Shown here: in pieces, positions 41,701 through 50,656 of the stretch | How the letters are laid out: the number at the start of each line of letters is the position of its first letter | Numbering within the stretch: position 1 is the stretch's first letter | NCBI GenBank assembly: GCA_028280615.1 | Contig: JANQLK010000022.1 | Coordinates: 1-64,000 of the forward strand | Origin: Woeseiaceae bacterium | GTDB lineage: Bacteria > Pseudomonadota > Gammaproteobacteria > Steroidobacterales > Woeseiaceae | Direction of reading: 5' to 3' | DNA: 64,000 bases | Translations under genes and position numbers: made by a program | The notes under the pieces: generated by a model | What the model was told of the DNA's origin: nothing | Database searches by the model: none | What the model saw: only the letters and a program-made list of their open reading frames with translations

Positions 41701-42012
41701 GGCGGCGTCGTGGGAATTGACGAGATCGGCCGTATACATCTGTACGTGGCTGGCGTTTGCATTGTATTTCTCGCCTTCCCGCGGCGCGGTTGCGGCAAAA
41801 CCTGCAACACCGCCTGTGTAAGTAAGACCTGGCTCGCGGCGCATCTGTACGACGTAGGTACGCTGAACGCCCGGCCTTGCCGAGTTGTCGAACGCCTGGT
41901 CGAGATGCAGTCCGGCCGGCACGGCCGGCACTTGTTGAACTTGCTGCGCCTGCACGTTCGCAGCGAACGGTATCGCTGTGAGCGCGGCGAGCACACGTAC
42001 GTATTTACGCAT
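38704..42012 (-). CDS. Secreted S8 (subtilisin-like) serine protease
   Basis: 1102 residues. Sec signal (ends NVQA), inhibitor I9 propeptide (to about residue 150), then the S8 domain with Asp in VIVGILDTGAVQEH, His in SGHGSHTASTAAG and Ser in GTSMSSPHIAGLAA. A PA domain is inserted before the Ser (VLMYTDSRPKTAMGG region), as in plant-type and cucumisin-like subtilases. After it comes a fibronectin-III-like domain, then a linker with five Ser-Asp repeats near residue 835, then a C-terminal beta domain with two Cys. Likely an extracellular nutrient protease. Upstream lies a perfect dyad that may be its operator. Confidence 0.93.
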   Translation of the reverse strand: MRKYVRVLAALTAIPFAANVQAQQVQQVPAVPAGLHLDQAFDNSARPGVQRTYVVQMRREPGLTYTGGVAGFAATAPREGEKYNANASHVQMYTADLVNSHDAALRDVGAAGAKIYSYRHAMNGFAARLTDEQAQSLRGNKKVAAVWEDYSVDVTTNNSPEFLGLLDRKEGLRKRLGLKGEDVIVGILDTGAVQEHPSFSDRNQKKYKDFDDDSDLPRWLKRWLRRFQNRVVYDDPPADWNGICQAGEGWSEDDCNNKLIGARWFVDGFLAGRGSVVEGEFLSPRDSSGHGSHTASTAAGNEVEASLQGVPLTTISGMAPRARVAVYKVCWLSPGATNFSCFFSDSAAATDAAVADGVDVINFSVGTAAAFNDPQDLAFLDATAAGVFVARSAGNDGPGFATTNAGEPWVTSVAASTLDGTGFALAVTVNTPASVAGEYTALEGVITQPLAFSGAVIDDLVAADPIDACAPLNNDIGGKIALIARGGCAFTIKVEAAVDAGASAVLMYTDSRPKTAMGGTATEKTSSIPGVMIDNAIGLALLAEVDAGNAVNVTLSPGVFITEELEGNIMADFSSRGPFSTEGDWIKPDITAPGVRILAANAPDQADGSAGDIFGYLQGTSMSSPHIAGLAALVREAHPDWSPAQIKSALMTTARQDVVKEDGATPADPFDYGAGHVDPNKSVDPGLTYDAGLLDYLAASCGTVTPLISAENCSFVEDVLDLSTNPGDLNLASIGIAELPGTQTVTRTVTAVNGYDRRKGRRWRNRDDRPAYWTAEIEAPPGYDVSVSPESLYLAPGDSASYEVTITNVSAPPGEWRFGSLTWVESGTRGRDDDSDSDSDSDSDGRGKDARRVRSPIAVNAVAIVAPPEVSGAGPSGAAEFDITFGYTGEYTPGVHGLNDATVFVGSVADDPGNSFAFLGPGTTIAFLDEVPEGAAYARWELTDAYTEKSDDIDLYLYYCPNLSCTQIGSSTNATSNEEVSVLFPANDPAIDDPYLVFAHGFQTEDGLPTEFGLFAYSFGIVDDAGNLTITSAPGAASLGTTATISLEWMNLNFGTGFKQLGAISHSDADGVQGLTILSIDNDTGGGICDIPIAACFGGATP

Positions 42013-42054
42013 CGATATTCCCCGTCTTTAGGTTCTTTGGTCTTCGAGCTGATT

Positions 42055-42077
42055 GTTATATTCACCGCAGATATAAC
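42055..42077. promoter_or_regulatory. Perfect dyad GTTATAT-N9-ATATAAC upstream of the subtilase
   Basis: Seven-base arms are exact inverted copies; the centre lies about 54 bases upstream of the subtilase ATG, where a promoter is expected. TATAAC in one arm could itself be the -10. A repressor or activator dimer site is inferred. Confidence 0.5.
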
Positions 42078-42250
42078 TCTGCTCGCGAACATTATTGCCG
42101 GACAATCCCTGTTGTTCTCGAGGCCCGAACGACCGATTGGTTTTCGCGTGGTCCCTGTGCCGGCATCGGCGGCACCGGGGGCAGTGTCGCAGCAATCTCG
42201 AGCAGGATTCAAGCCGGCGTTCGCCGCCGCGATCGGCTCCGGGATTATGG

Positions 42251-42276
42251 AAAATAAAAACGCCGTTTTTGGCGTC
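42251..42276 (-). terminator. Rho-independent terminator after the hydrolase/methyltransferase transcript
   Basis: On the minus strand: stem ACGCC/GGCGT, A-rich loop, then TTTTATTTT. It lies about 155 bases after the stop of the alpha/beta hydrolase gene. Confidence 0.6.
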
Positions 42277-42431
42277 ATTCACGACAAAAACGTCGGATCG
42301 TTGTGCAAATGATACGGTTTGTTGATCGTTCGTCCAGGACAGGGGCTTGCCGACCATCTATGGTTGCGCGGTATAGCCGAATCGCATAAGCAAGATGCGT
42401 TATTCCTGTTCGCTGTTTAGCGCGATCAGCA

Positions 42432-43478
42432 TCATGTCTGCGGCACACCGTCCGTGGCATGTCCTGTCGTCGCAGCGCAGGGCTCGTTCTCGAAACGCAC
42501 GGTCGTACCTTGCGAGCTTCGTTCGAGGACCTGATCGAAGAAACGCAGTGCCTGTTTACGCAGGTAGAAGATGTACACCGCCGCCGTCAGGTGGCCCGTC
42601 GGCAGCGTGATCGTCTCGGGACCGCCGAGCGCGTCGCGAAGATCGCGCTGTTGTGACGTCGGCACCGTGTCGTCGTAGCTGGCAATAACCATCTGGACGC
42701 GCGCCGCATCGACGAAAGCCGCCAATGTCAGGATACGAGTTTCGATGTTGTCCTCGAGGAACTGTCGGAACTCTTCGGATGACATCTCGAGCGTCGCCAT
42801 CGCATCGGTAACCGCATTCCTTACCCTCGGCTCCTCGGTATCCACGAACAGCGTGGGCAGATCTCCCGCTGCCAGCGCCGGCACGACGGCGCGAACCCGG
42901 TCATCGAGCGACGCGAGGTACATCGCGTTGATGCCGCCGAGGCTCGCGCCGAACACGACGATTCGCTTGGGGTCGAGCTTGTCCTGGGTCTCGACCCAGT
43001 CGAGCATTCTGCGGTGGCGCAACACGGCCGCACGCAGCGCGCGCTCCGGATCGACGAGATCGGTAGACAGCGTGCGCCGCTGAGATGTGTCGACGATAAT
43101 CGAGGCATAGCCATGTTTCGCAAAGTAGCTCGCGAACGGTCGAACGATGTCCTTCTGACCGTTCAGGATCGGCAGCACGATGGCGACAGGTGCGGGCCCG
43201 TCGTCGTGCAGCTCGTAATATTCGAACGTGACAGGTGTTTCGTCGGTGTCGCCGGGTAGTCCGCTCGGAAACGAGCCTGCTCGGTGTGTGTAAAGCCGCT
43301 TCTCGTTCATGAGTTCGAACTCGGCGACCGGCGGCGGCGCCTCGTAGCAGAATGCGGCCGAGAGCTCGGCCGGCAGCGCCTCTGGCATGCGGTAGCCCTC
43401 ATCGAGCGAGGTGACCGACGCGCAAGCCGACGTCAGCACCGCCGCGAGCAACAGAGCTGTGGCGGTGCCCGGACGCAT
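42432..43478 (-). CDS. Alpha/beta hydrolase lipoprotein
   Basis: 348 residues. Lipobox TSAC at the end of the signal. Alpha/beta-hydrolase core with nucleophile elbow FGASLGG (Ser), the acid Asp in ASYDDTVPT and the His in LPTGHLTA. A conserved strand VAIVLPILNGQKDIV precedes it. Acts at the envelope, probably on an ester or peptide; no substrate can be named. It starts six bases after the methyltransferase stop, so the two are cotranscribed. Confidence 0.85.
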   Translation of the reverse strand: MRPGTATALLLAAVLTSACASVTSLDEGYRMPEALPAELSAAFCYEAPPPVAEFELMNEKRLYTHRAGSFPSGLPGDTDETPVTFEYYELHDDGPAPVAIVLPILNGQKDIVRPFASYFAKHGYASIIVDTSQRRTLSTDLVDPERALRAAVLRHRRMLDWVETQDKLDPKRIVVFGASLGGINAMYLASLDDRVRAVVPALAAGDLPTLFVDTEEPRVRNAVTDAMATLEMSSEEFRQFLEDNIETRILTLAAFVDAARVQMVIASYDDTVPTSQQRDLRDALGGPETITLPTGHLTAAVYIFYLRKQALRFFDQVLERSSQGTTVRFENEPCAATTGHATDGVPQT

Positions 43479-43484
43479 CCGCGT

Positions 43485-44114
43485 TCAGGCGCGTCTGGCC
43501 CGGATCATGAGCGTGCGACCGAACAGCATGCGGAGCTGGTTTTGCAGCTTGACGTTCGCCGACTTTCGCGAAGCCTTGAGGCTTGCAAGCCAGACCAGCG
43601 GAATCAGGAATGACAGCCAGAGCGACGTATTCTGAAACTTGTCAACGGCCACCTCGACGATGTCGAAGCCGGCCTGCTTCAGCCGCCAGCGATAGCCGTC
43701 GAGCGTCAGCGGAGTGATGTGCTGCCGGACAGGATCGCGAACGTCGGGATCGAGCGGCGGAAACGAGTAAGCGTAGCCCGTGAGCAGAAACGCGAGCCGC
43801 GATTTGAGCGACAGAATATTGGGCGTCGTGATGATCAGCTCGCCCTCGGGTTTGAGCACCCGGGCGACCTCGCCGAACAGCCGTTCGGTTTCCTCCAGGT
43901 GCTCGACCAGCTCGACGCCGAATGCGACATCGAGGCTCGAATCCTCGTACGGAAGGCGGCCATCCTGGGAGACGGGCAGGCACTCGACCTCGGGAACGCG
44001 GAAAAACTCGGGGAACAGATCGCAGGCGAACACGCGGTAACCCGCATCGGACAGCCTGCGCGACAGCGCGCCCATGCCGGCACCGATGTCGACGACACGC
44101 GTCTCGGCCGGCAC
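43485..44114 (-). CDS. SAM-dependent class I methyltransferase, 5' end uncertain
   Basis: 209 residues from GTG 44114. Motif I is VVDIGAGMGALSRRL, followed by FACDLFPEF, the post-I motif region VAFGVELVEHLEE, LKPEGELIITTPN and a C-terminal hydrophobic stretch LSFLIPLVWLASL that may contact the membrane. Residues read upstream of the GTG in the same frame (AEIAVGGIHDRAIELLSHAKR) look like genuine methyltransferase N-terminus, but no start codon exists before the next stop. A frame containing ATG 44268 runs alongside, suggesting a frameshift near 44190-44225. Confidence 0.75.
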   Translation of the reverse strand: MPAETRVVDIGAGMGALSRRLSDAGYRVFACDLFPEFFRVPEVECLPVSQDGRLPYEDSSLDVAFGVELVEHLEETERLFGEVARVLKPEGELIITTPNILSLKSRLAFLLTGYAYSFPPLDPDVRDPVRQHITPLTLDGYRWRLKQAGFDIVEVAVDKFQNTSLWLSFLIPLVWLASLKASRKSANVKLQNQLRMLFGRTLMIRARRA

Positions 44115-44398
44115 GCGTTTGGCGTGCGACAGGAGTTCGATGGCGCGATCATGAATGCCGCCAACGGCGATTTCGGCAGGCGTGCTGCCGTCGTCGCCCT
44201 CGCGCTGTCGCCGATGACGTGGAGTCGGGTTTTCGGAGGTGGTAGCGATCGGGGAATCCGCCGGTCATCGCGATCTGGCGAGCGTATCGGGCGCTCTGTA
44301 CAAAGTCCAGACGGCGAAACCCCGTGGCAACGGTGTTATCGTGAGCCGCGTCGTCAATTCCCGGGCAGGCGAACGGGCGGAGCGGCGGCGACCACAGC

Positions 44399-45940
44399 AT
44401 GACTGACCTGAGCAACGAACACCCGATACTCGGCCCGATCCGACGCCATGCCTGGGCGGGTATCCTGCTCCTTTGTATCGGTGTCGGCATATACGCGCTG
44501 TCGGTCGATCCGGCGGACGTTGACGCAAGCGGCCACTACGGCTTCCTGTCGATCATGCCGGCCGTCGCCGCGCTCGTGATCTGCTTCGTTACGCGTAATG
44601 TCATCCTCGCGCTGTTCATGGGTGTCGTGCTCGGCGGGCTCGTGACGACCGATTACAACATCATTCGCGGCTTCCTGATTCCCGCGATCGGTACAGAGCG
44701 CTTCGCCGAAATCCTGATCGTCTACCTCTGGGCGCTCGGCGGACTTCTCGGTATCTGGAATCGCAACGGCGGCGCCTGGTACTTCGCGAACTACGTCTCG
44801 CAGAACTTCGTCAAGTCGCGCCGCTCGGCGATGTTCTTCGCCTGGCTCATGGGCGTTCTGTTTCACCAGGGCGGGACGATATCGACAGTGCTCACGGGGA
44901 CGACCGTGAGGCCCGTGTCCGACCGCGAGCGCGTGGCACACGAGGAACTGGCCTACATCGTCGACTCGACGGCCTCGCCGGTCGCGACGGTCCTGGCGTT
45001 CAATGCCTGGCCGGTCTACGTCGCCGGCCTGATCGCCATACCCTCGATGAGCCACTTCATCCCCGACGGCGCGGCCGCCCAGAGGCTCTTTTTCCAGTCG
45101 ATCGCCTTCAACTTCTACGGCATGTTCGCGATCCTGTTCACGTTGCTGTTCGCACTCGGCCTGCTGCCGTTCATGGGAAGGATGATGCGCGAGGCGCGGC
45201 AGCGTGTGCTCGAGACCGGCGCGCTGGATCGCGAGGGCGCGGAGCCGATGATCGCGGAGGAGCTGACGACGGTGAGCATCGCCGAGGGCTATTCGCCGTC
45301 GCTGCTCGATTTCTTCGTGCCGATCGGGATCCTGTTTACCGTCGCGATCGTGCCGTACGTCGTCACGGGCGAACTGCTGATTTTCGAGGCCTTTGGCCTG
45401 GCGGTCGTGAGCGCGGTGGTGCTGTCGATACTTCGCGGCATGAGCGTGAAGGACGCGTTCGAGGGTCTCGTGGACGGGATCAAGGGTGTGACGATCGGTG
45501 CGATCATCCTCGGGCTCGCCGTCACGCTCGGCAAGGTCTCGGATACGCTCGGCGCGTCCGCCTTCATCATCGACGTCACGGCGGAACAGCTCACGACCCT
45601 GCCCTACATCCTGCCGGGACTGCTGATGATCATCTGCATGGTCGTGGCGTTCTCGGTCGGTTCATCCTGGGGCACATACGCGGTGGTCTTCCCGATCGCG
45701 CTGCCGCTCGCCTTTGCCCTGTCGGCGGACCCAACCTATCTCAAGCTCGCCTTCGCCGCGATCCTCGGTGGCGCGGTTTTCGGCGACCAGTGTTCACCGA
45801 TATCCGACACGACGATCCTTGCCTCGGTCGCGTGCGGCTGCGACCTCATGGACCACGTATTGACCCAGCTGCCGATGGCGCTGACCGCGGCCGGAATTGC
45901 CATCGCCCTGTACACCGGGATAGCGTTCGTGATCCTGTGA
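44399..45940 (+). CDS. NhaC-family Na+/H+ antiporter
   Basis: 513 residues, about twelve helices. NhaC motifs include LGGLLGIWNRNGGAWYFA, FHQGGTISTVLTGTTVRPVSD and the C-terminal FGDQCSPISDTTILASVACGCDLMDHVLTQLP, the family signature. Exports sodium in exchange for protons, or possibly an organic substrate as some relatives do. Divergent from the methyltransferase; no strong ribosome site. Confidence 0.92.
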   Translation: MTDLSNEHPILGPIRRHAWAGILLLCIGVGIYALSVDPADVDASGHYGFLSIMPAVAALVICFVTRNVILALFMGVVLGGLVTTDYNIIRGFLIPAIGTERFAEILIVYLWALGGLLGIWNRNGGAWYFANYVSQNFVKSRRSAMFFAWLMGVLFHQGGTISTVLTGTTVRPVSDRERVAHEELAYIVDSTASPVATVLAFNAWPVYVAGLIAIPSMSHFIPDGAAAQRLFFQSIAFNFYGMFAILFTLLFALGLLPFMGRMMREARQRVLETGALDREGAEPMIAEELTTVSIAEGYSPSLLDFFVPIGILFTVAIVPYVVTGELLIFEAFGLAVVSAVVLSILRGMSVKDAFEGLVDGIKGVTIGAIILGLAVTLGKVSDTLGASAFIIDVTAEQLTTLPYILPGLLMIICMVVAFSVGSSWGTYAVVFPIALPLAFALSADPTYLKLAFAAILGGAVFGDQCSPISDTTILASVACGCDLMDHVLTQLPMALTAAGIAIALYTGIAFVIL

Positions 45941-45998
45941 CGTTGCGCCACCCGGCCTGCCGCAGTCGAGGCATGGCGTGCCCCAGTCAGTCCTGTTA

Positions 45999-46037
45999 TA
46001 TAATGCGGCCCTTCCGCCGGAACGACTCCTTTCCGGC
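45999..46037 (+). promoter_or_regulatory. Consensus -10 and leader hairpin of the cytochrome gene
   Basis: TATAAT at 45999-46004 is a perfect -10 with no good -35. The leader then holds an inverted repeat GCCGGAA/TTCCGGC (46016-46022, 46031-46037) just before the ribosome site GGAG and TTG start. Confidence 0.5.
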
Positions 46038-46063
46038 ACGCTAGAACGCTCCGGAGCATTACG

Positions 46064-46576
46064 TTGAATCGGGACCAGAAATTTTTCGATATGTACTCCC
46101 TCGTGCTGGGTGTACTCGGCGCGATCGCGCTGGCGATCTTCGTGTTGGCGATGAAGATCTCGGACATCACGCAGGGCGTCTACACGCGCGACACCGACGA
46201 ATACCGCGCCGCGGTCGCGGAACGCATCCGGCCGCTCGGCGAGGTCTACCTGCCGGGCGACGAAGTGGGCGGCGGTGCAGCCAGCGTGGAGACGCCGCCC
46301 GCGCCCGAACCGGTCGCCACGGCAATGACTGGCCCCCAGGTCTACAACAGCGCGTGCATCGCCTGCCACGGCAACGGCGTCGGCGGCTCGCCGATCGTCG
46401 GCGACGTTGCCCAGTGGGCGCCGCGAATCGCCAAGGGCATCGACGTCCTCTACGACCACGCGATCAACGGTTTCAACGGCGAAGCCGGCGTCATGATCGC
46501 GAAGGGCGGCCGCATGGACCTGTCCGACGCCGAAGTCGAATCTGCCGTCGACTACATGGTCGCCGAGTCTCGATAG
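46064..46576 (+). CDS. Membrane-anchored c-type cytochrome (cytochrome c5-like)
   Basis: 170 residues from TTG 46064, with GGAG seven bases upstream. One N-terminal helix (YSLVLGVLGAIALAIFVLAM), a Pro/Ala linker, then a single haem domain with CIACHGNGVGGSPIVGD and the distal Met in KGGRMDLSDAEVESAVDYM, the class I c5 pattern. Electron shuttle in the periplasm at the inner membrane. Its end overlaps the convergent yifB by 25 bases. Confidence 0.9.
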   Translation: MNRDQKFFDMYSLVLGVLGAIALAIFVLAMKISDITQGVYTRDTDEYRAAVAERIRPLGEVYLPGDEVGGGAASVETPPAPEPVATAMTGPQVYNSACIACHGNGVGGSPIVGDVAQWAPRIAKGIDVLYDHAINGFNGEAGVMIAKGGRMDLSDAEVESAVDYMVAESR

Positions 46577-48087
46577 GCGCGGCGTTTCGCCGCCGGCCAT
46601 TCCCCCCTGAGCGCCAGCGCCTCCGCGACATGCGCGGCGGCGATGCCCTGCGTGCCCGCGAGGTCGGCGACCGTCCGCGCGACGCGCAGCACACGATGGT
46701 AGGCGCGTACCGACAGGCCGAGGCGGTCGGTTGCCGCGTCCAGCAGGCCGTGGCCCGCGTCGTCGAGCGCGCAGTAGCGATCGATTTCGCCCGTGCCCAG
46801 ACGCGCGTTCAGGCAGCCGGCTCTAGTTCGCTGCCTCTCTGCCGCGGCTTCCACGCGCCGCCGAACCCCGGCGCTGCCCTCGGGCTTCTCGCCGTCCCGC
46901 CGGTAGGCGGCCCTGGGCGGCCGGCCGACCTCGATACGAATGTCCACGCGGTCGAGTAGCGGCCCCGAGATTCGGCCGCGGTAGTTCGCGACCCGTTCGA
47001 CGCTGCACGCGCAGTCCGCGAGCGGATCGCCGAGGTAGCCGCAGGGGCAGGGGTTCATTGCGGCGATGAGCTGGAAGCGCGCCGGAAAATCGGCCTGCGC
47101 CGCCGCCCGCGAGATCGTGATCGCGCCGGCCTCGAGCGGCTCCCTCAACACCTCGAGGACGCTGCGCTTGAATTCCGGGAGTTCGTCGAGAAACAGCACG
47201 CCGTTGTGGGCGCGTGACACCTCGCCGGGCCGCGGATCCGAACCACCGCCGACCAGCGCCGCCGCAGAGGCCGTGTGATGCGGCGAACGAAACGGCCGCC
47301 GGAGCCATCGGCCCGGATCCGGCAGCACGCCGAGGACCGACTCGACGGCCGCGGTCTCGATGGCCTCGGCCTCGGACATGGGCGGCATGATGCCGGGCAT
47401 GCGTTCGGCGAGCATGCTTTTGCCCGTGCCGGGCGGCCCGACGAGCAGCAGGTTGTGACCGCCCGCGGCCGCGATTTCCAGCGCGCGGCGCGCCTGCCTC
47501 TGGCCGCGGACCTCGGCAAGATCGGGACCTCCGGCCGGATGCTGTTCCTTGAGCGCACGGCGTGCGGGGCGGATGCGCTTCGATCGGTTCAGGTGCGCCG
47601 TAACCTGCAGCAGCGATCTCGCCGGGATCACCTCGCCCGCCGCGAGGGCGGCCTCGGCAGCGTTCGCCGCGGGCGTGATGATGGTCCGGCCGGCGGCTGC
47701 CGCCTTGAGCGCCGCGGGCAGCAGGCCGGGCACGCGGCGGACATCGCCGTTCAGCGCAAGCTCGCCGTAGAACTCGCGCGCCGGGAGGGGCGCAATCGTG
47801 ACCTGTCCGCTCGCGGCCAGAATGCCCAGCGCGATCGCGAGATCGAAGCGCCCGCCGCTTTTGCGCATGTCGGCGGGGCCGAGGCTCACGGTGATCCGTT
47901 CCTGCGGAAACTTGAAGCCCACGCTCATGATCGCCCCGCGAACCCTGTCCTTGCTCTCGCGGACGGCGGTCTCGGCCATGCCCACGATCGAGAATCCGGG
48001 CAGCCCGCCCGACAGGAACACCTCGATCGTGACCTCGGGCGCATCGACGCCGAGCTGGGCGCGGCTTTTGAGGATAGCGAGACCCAT
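46552..48087 (-). CDS. comM: YifB/ComM family Mg-chelatase-like AAA+ ATPase
   Basis: 511 residues. Start ATG 48087 follows GGAGGG and gives the typical MGLAILKSRAQLGVDAPEVTIEV. N-terminal ChlI-like domain, Walker A GPPGTGKSML, Walker B VLFLDELPEF, and a zinc-like CPCGYLGDP(L)ADC cluster. ComM acts as a helicase promoting branch migration during natural transformation. Neighbouring ubiK is a conserved association. Confidence 0.94.
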   Translation of the reverse strand: MGLAILKSRAQLGVDAPEVTIEVFLSGGLPGFSIVGMAETAVRESKDRVRGAIMSVGFKFPQERITVSLGPADMRKSGGRFDLAIALGILAASGQVTIAPLPAREFYGELALNGDVRRVPGLLPAALKAAAAGRTIITPAANAAEAALAAGEVIPARSLLQVTAHLNRSKRIRPARRALKEQHPAGGPDLAEVRGQRQARRALEIAAAGGHNLLLVGPPGTGKSMLAERMPGIMPPMSEAEAIETAAVESVLGVLPDPGRWLRRPFRSPHHTASAAALVGGGSDPRPGEVSRAHNGVLFLDELPEFKRSVLEVLREPLEAGAITISRAAAQADFPARFQLIAAMNPCPCGYLGDPLADCACSVERVANYRGRISGPLLDRVDIRIEVGRPPRAAYRRDGEKPEGSAGVRRRVEAAAERQRTRAGCLNARLGTGEIDRYCALDDAGHGLLDAATDRLGLSVRAYHRVLRVARTVADLAGTQGIAAAHVAEALALRGEWPAAKRRAYRDSATM

Positions 48088-48137
48088 CGCAGCCCTCCGT
48101 GGCTCAAGCCCGGTAGCCACCGAAACGGCGGCCGCCG

Positions 48138-48380
48138 TCAGGCGTCGGCGGATTCGAGCTCGGCCAGCTGTTTCTCGAGTCGTTCGAGCTTCTCGCGGGT
48201 ACGGGCCAGTACGGCCTCCTGCACCTCGAACTCCTCGCGCGTAACGAGGTCGAGCTTCGCGAGCCCGTCGCTCAGGACCGTCTTGAAGTTGTCGGCCAGC
48301 TCGTCGCGGACTGACGCAAGGCCTTCGGGAAGCGCGCCCGCGAGCGTGTTCGCCAGTTTCTCGATGTCACTCTTGTTCAT
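48138..48380 (-). CDS. ubiK: UbiK accessory factor of ubiquinone synthesis
   Basis: 80 residues, amphipathic and coiled coil at the C-terminus (AVLARTREKLERLEKQLAEL), matching the BMFP/UbiK family. It helps the UbiJ-containing lipid-bound complex in aerobic ubiquinone biosynthesis. Upstream of yifB by 50 bases, probably cotranscribed. Confidence 0.88.
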   Translation of the reverse strand: MNKSDIEKLANTLAGALPEGLASVRDELADNFKTVLSDGLAKLDLVTREEFEVQEAVLARTREKLERLEKQLAELESADA

Positions 48381-48487
48381 GCCGCAAGTGTCGCCCAGCG
48401 AGGGGCCTCCGCGCCAGTCGCATTCCGCGTCGCAATGGCTTGATTCTGTGCTTGAGTCTGCGTGGCCGAATTCTCATCGGCACGCTG

Positions 48488-49420
48488 TCAGTGCGATTCG
48501 GAACGGGCCCTGTCCGGCAGCGCCGGAATGGCCTTCAAGTATGCCGCAACCGCCTGCCGGTCCTCCGCGGAGAGCCGCGCGAAGTTTTCCTGCACGGCCA
48601 CCATCGAGCCGCCGACCGTGTCCCAGTCGGGCGTGAAACCGCTCTCGAGGTAGTAGGCGATATCCCCGGTCGACCAGCCGCCGATGTTGTCGCTACCCGG
48701 CGTGATGTTCGGGATACTGCCGGCGCCGTCGAGATTGGGCGCGCCGGCGAGCCAGCGGTCCGGCAGCGAGCCACCGAAACCGTCGCGCGGCGTATGGCAT
48801 TCGCCGCAGTGGCCCGCACCTTCGACGAGCGACCGGCCCCGTGAAAGCGCCGCATCGGAATCGTCGATCTCGACCACGGGCGCGGCATCGAGATAGAGGC
48901 GCTTCCAGGCACCCAGGCCGCGGCGGATCGACCACGGAAAGCCGAGTTCGTGATCGGCGACGGACGTATCCACGGGCTCGAGGCCATCGAGAAAGGCCTT
49001 CAGGTCCATGACCTCGCGCGGATCCATCCGCGCGTAGGACGCGTACGGAAACGACGGATAGTAGTGGCGGCCCGAGGGCGATACGCCGCGCTGCATGGCA
49101 TTGACGAAATCCAGCGTCGACCAGCCGCCGATGCCGGAAGCGTGCGGCGAGATGTTCGGCACGCGGAATACGCCGAACGGCGTGTCGAGTTCGAGGCCGC
49201 CGCCTAGCGCGAGCTTGTCGCCGTCCTTCGCAGGATTGCCGTCGCTCGAGGTCGCGTGACAGGACGCGCAGCCGCCGGCCCAGAACCACCGCTCGCCGGC
49301 GGCGGCATCGGGGGTGTGCTCGGGCAGCGCCGATAGCACGAGCGGCCGCGGGCTCGTCAGCAGCCAGGCCGTGACCGCCAGCGCGGCGAGCACGCCGGCC
49401 GCAAGTTTCAGACCGCGCAT
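48488..49420 (-). CDS. Dihaem cytochrome c
   Basis: 310 residues. N-terminal membrane anchor or signal (LAAGVLAALAVTAWLLTS), then two class I domains with CASCHATSS and CGECHTPRDG, each followed by NISPH/NITPG segments and a later Met region. This is the layout of cytochrome subunits of alcohol/aldehyde dehydrogenases and of partners of Tat-exported molybdenum hydroxylases. The pair at 34784-37521 could donate to it; the link is inference. It is 34 bases after the cytochrome c' gene and likely cotranscribed. Confidence 0.88.
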   Translation of the reverse strand: MRGLKLAAGVLAALAVTAWLLTSPRPLVLSALPEHTPDAAAGERWFWAGGCASCHATSSDGNPAKDGDKLALGGGLELDTPFGVFRVPNISPHASGIGGWSTLDFVNAMQRGVSPSGRHYYPSFPYASYARMDPREVMDLKAFLDGLEPVDTSVADHELGFPWSIRRGLGAWKRLYLDAAPVVEIDDSDAALSRGRSLVEGAGHCGECHTPRDGFGGSLPDRWLAGAPNLDGAGSIPNITPGSDNIGGWSTGDIAYYLESGFTPDWDTVGGSMVAVQENFARLSAEDRQAVAAYLKAIPALPDRARSESH

Positions 49421-49454
49421 CGGATGGCTGCCGTGTTGCTGCGCTTAGCCGGCG

Positions 49455-50629
<1,175 letters not shown>

Positions 50630-50656
50630 GCAACGATTCCAAGGGGAGGCAATCTG

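Larger units (their letters stand above)
42013..42431. other. 419-base intergenic region with subtilase operator candidate and a minus-strand terminator
   Basis: AT-richer than its surroundings. It holds the dyad at 42055-42077 and a minus-strand terminator at 42251-42276 that fits the end of the hydrolase transcript. No gene seen. Confidence 0.55.

Noticed and set aside
37984..42312. Plus-strand open frame of 1442 codons
   Set aside because: Antisense to the subtilase and out of frame with the lipoprotein; Arg-rich composition without domains, an artefact of GC-rich third positions.
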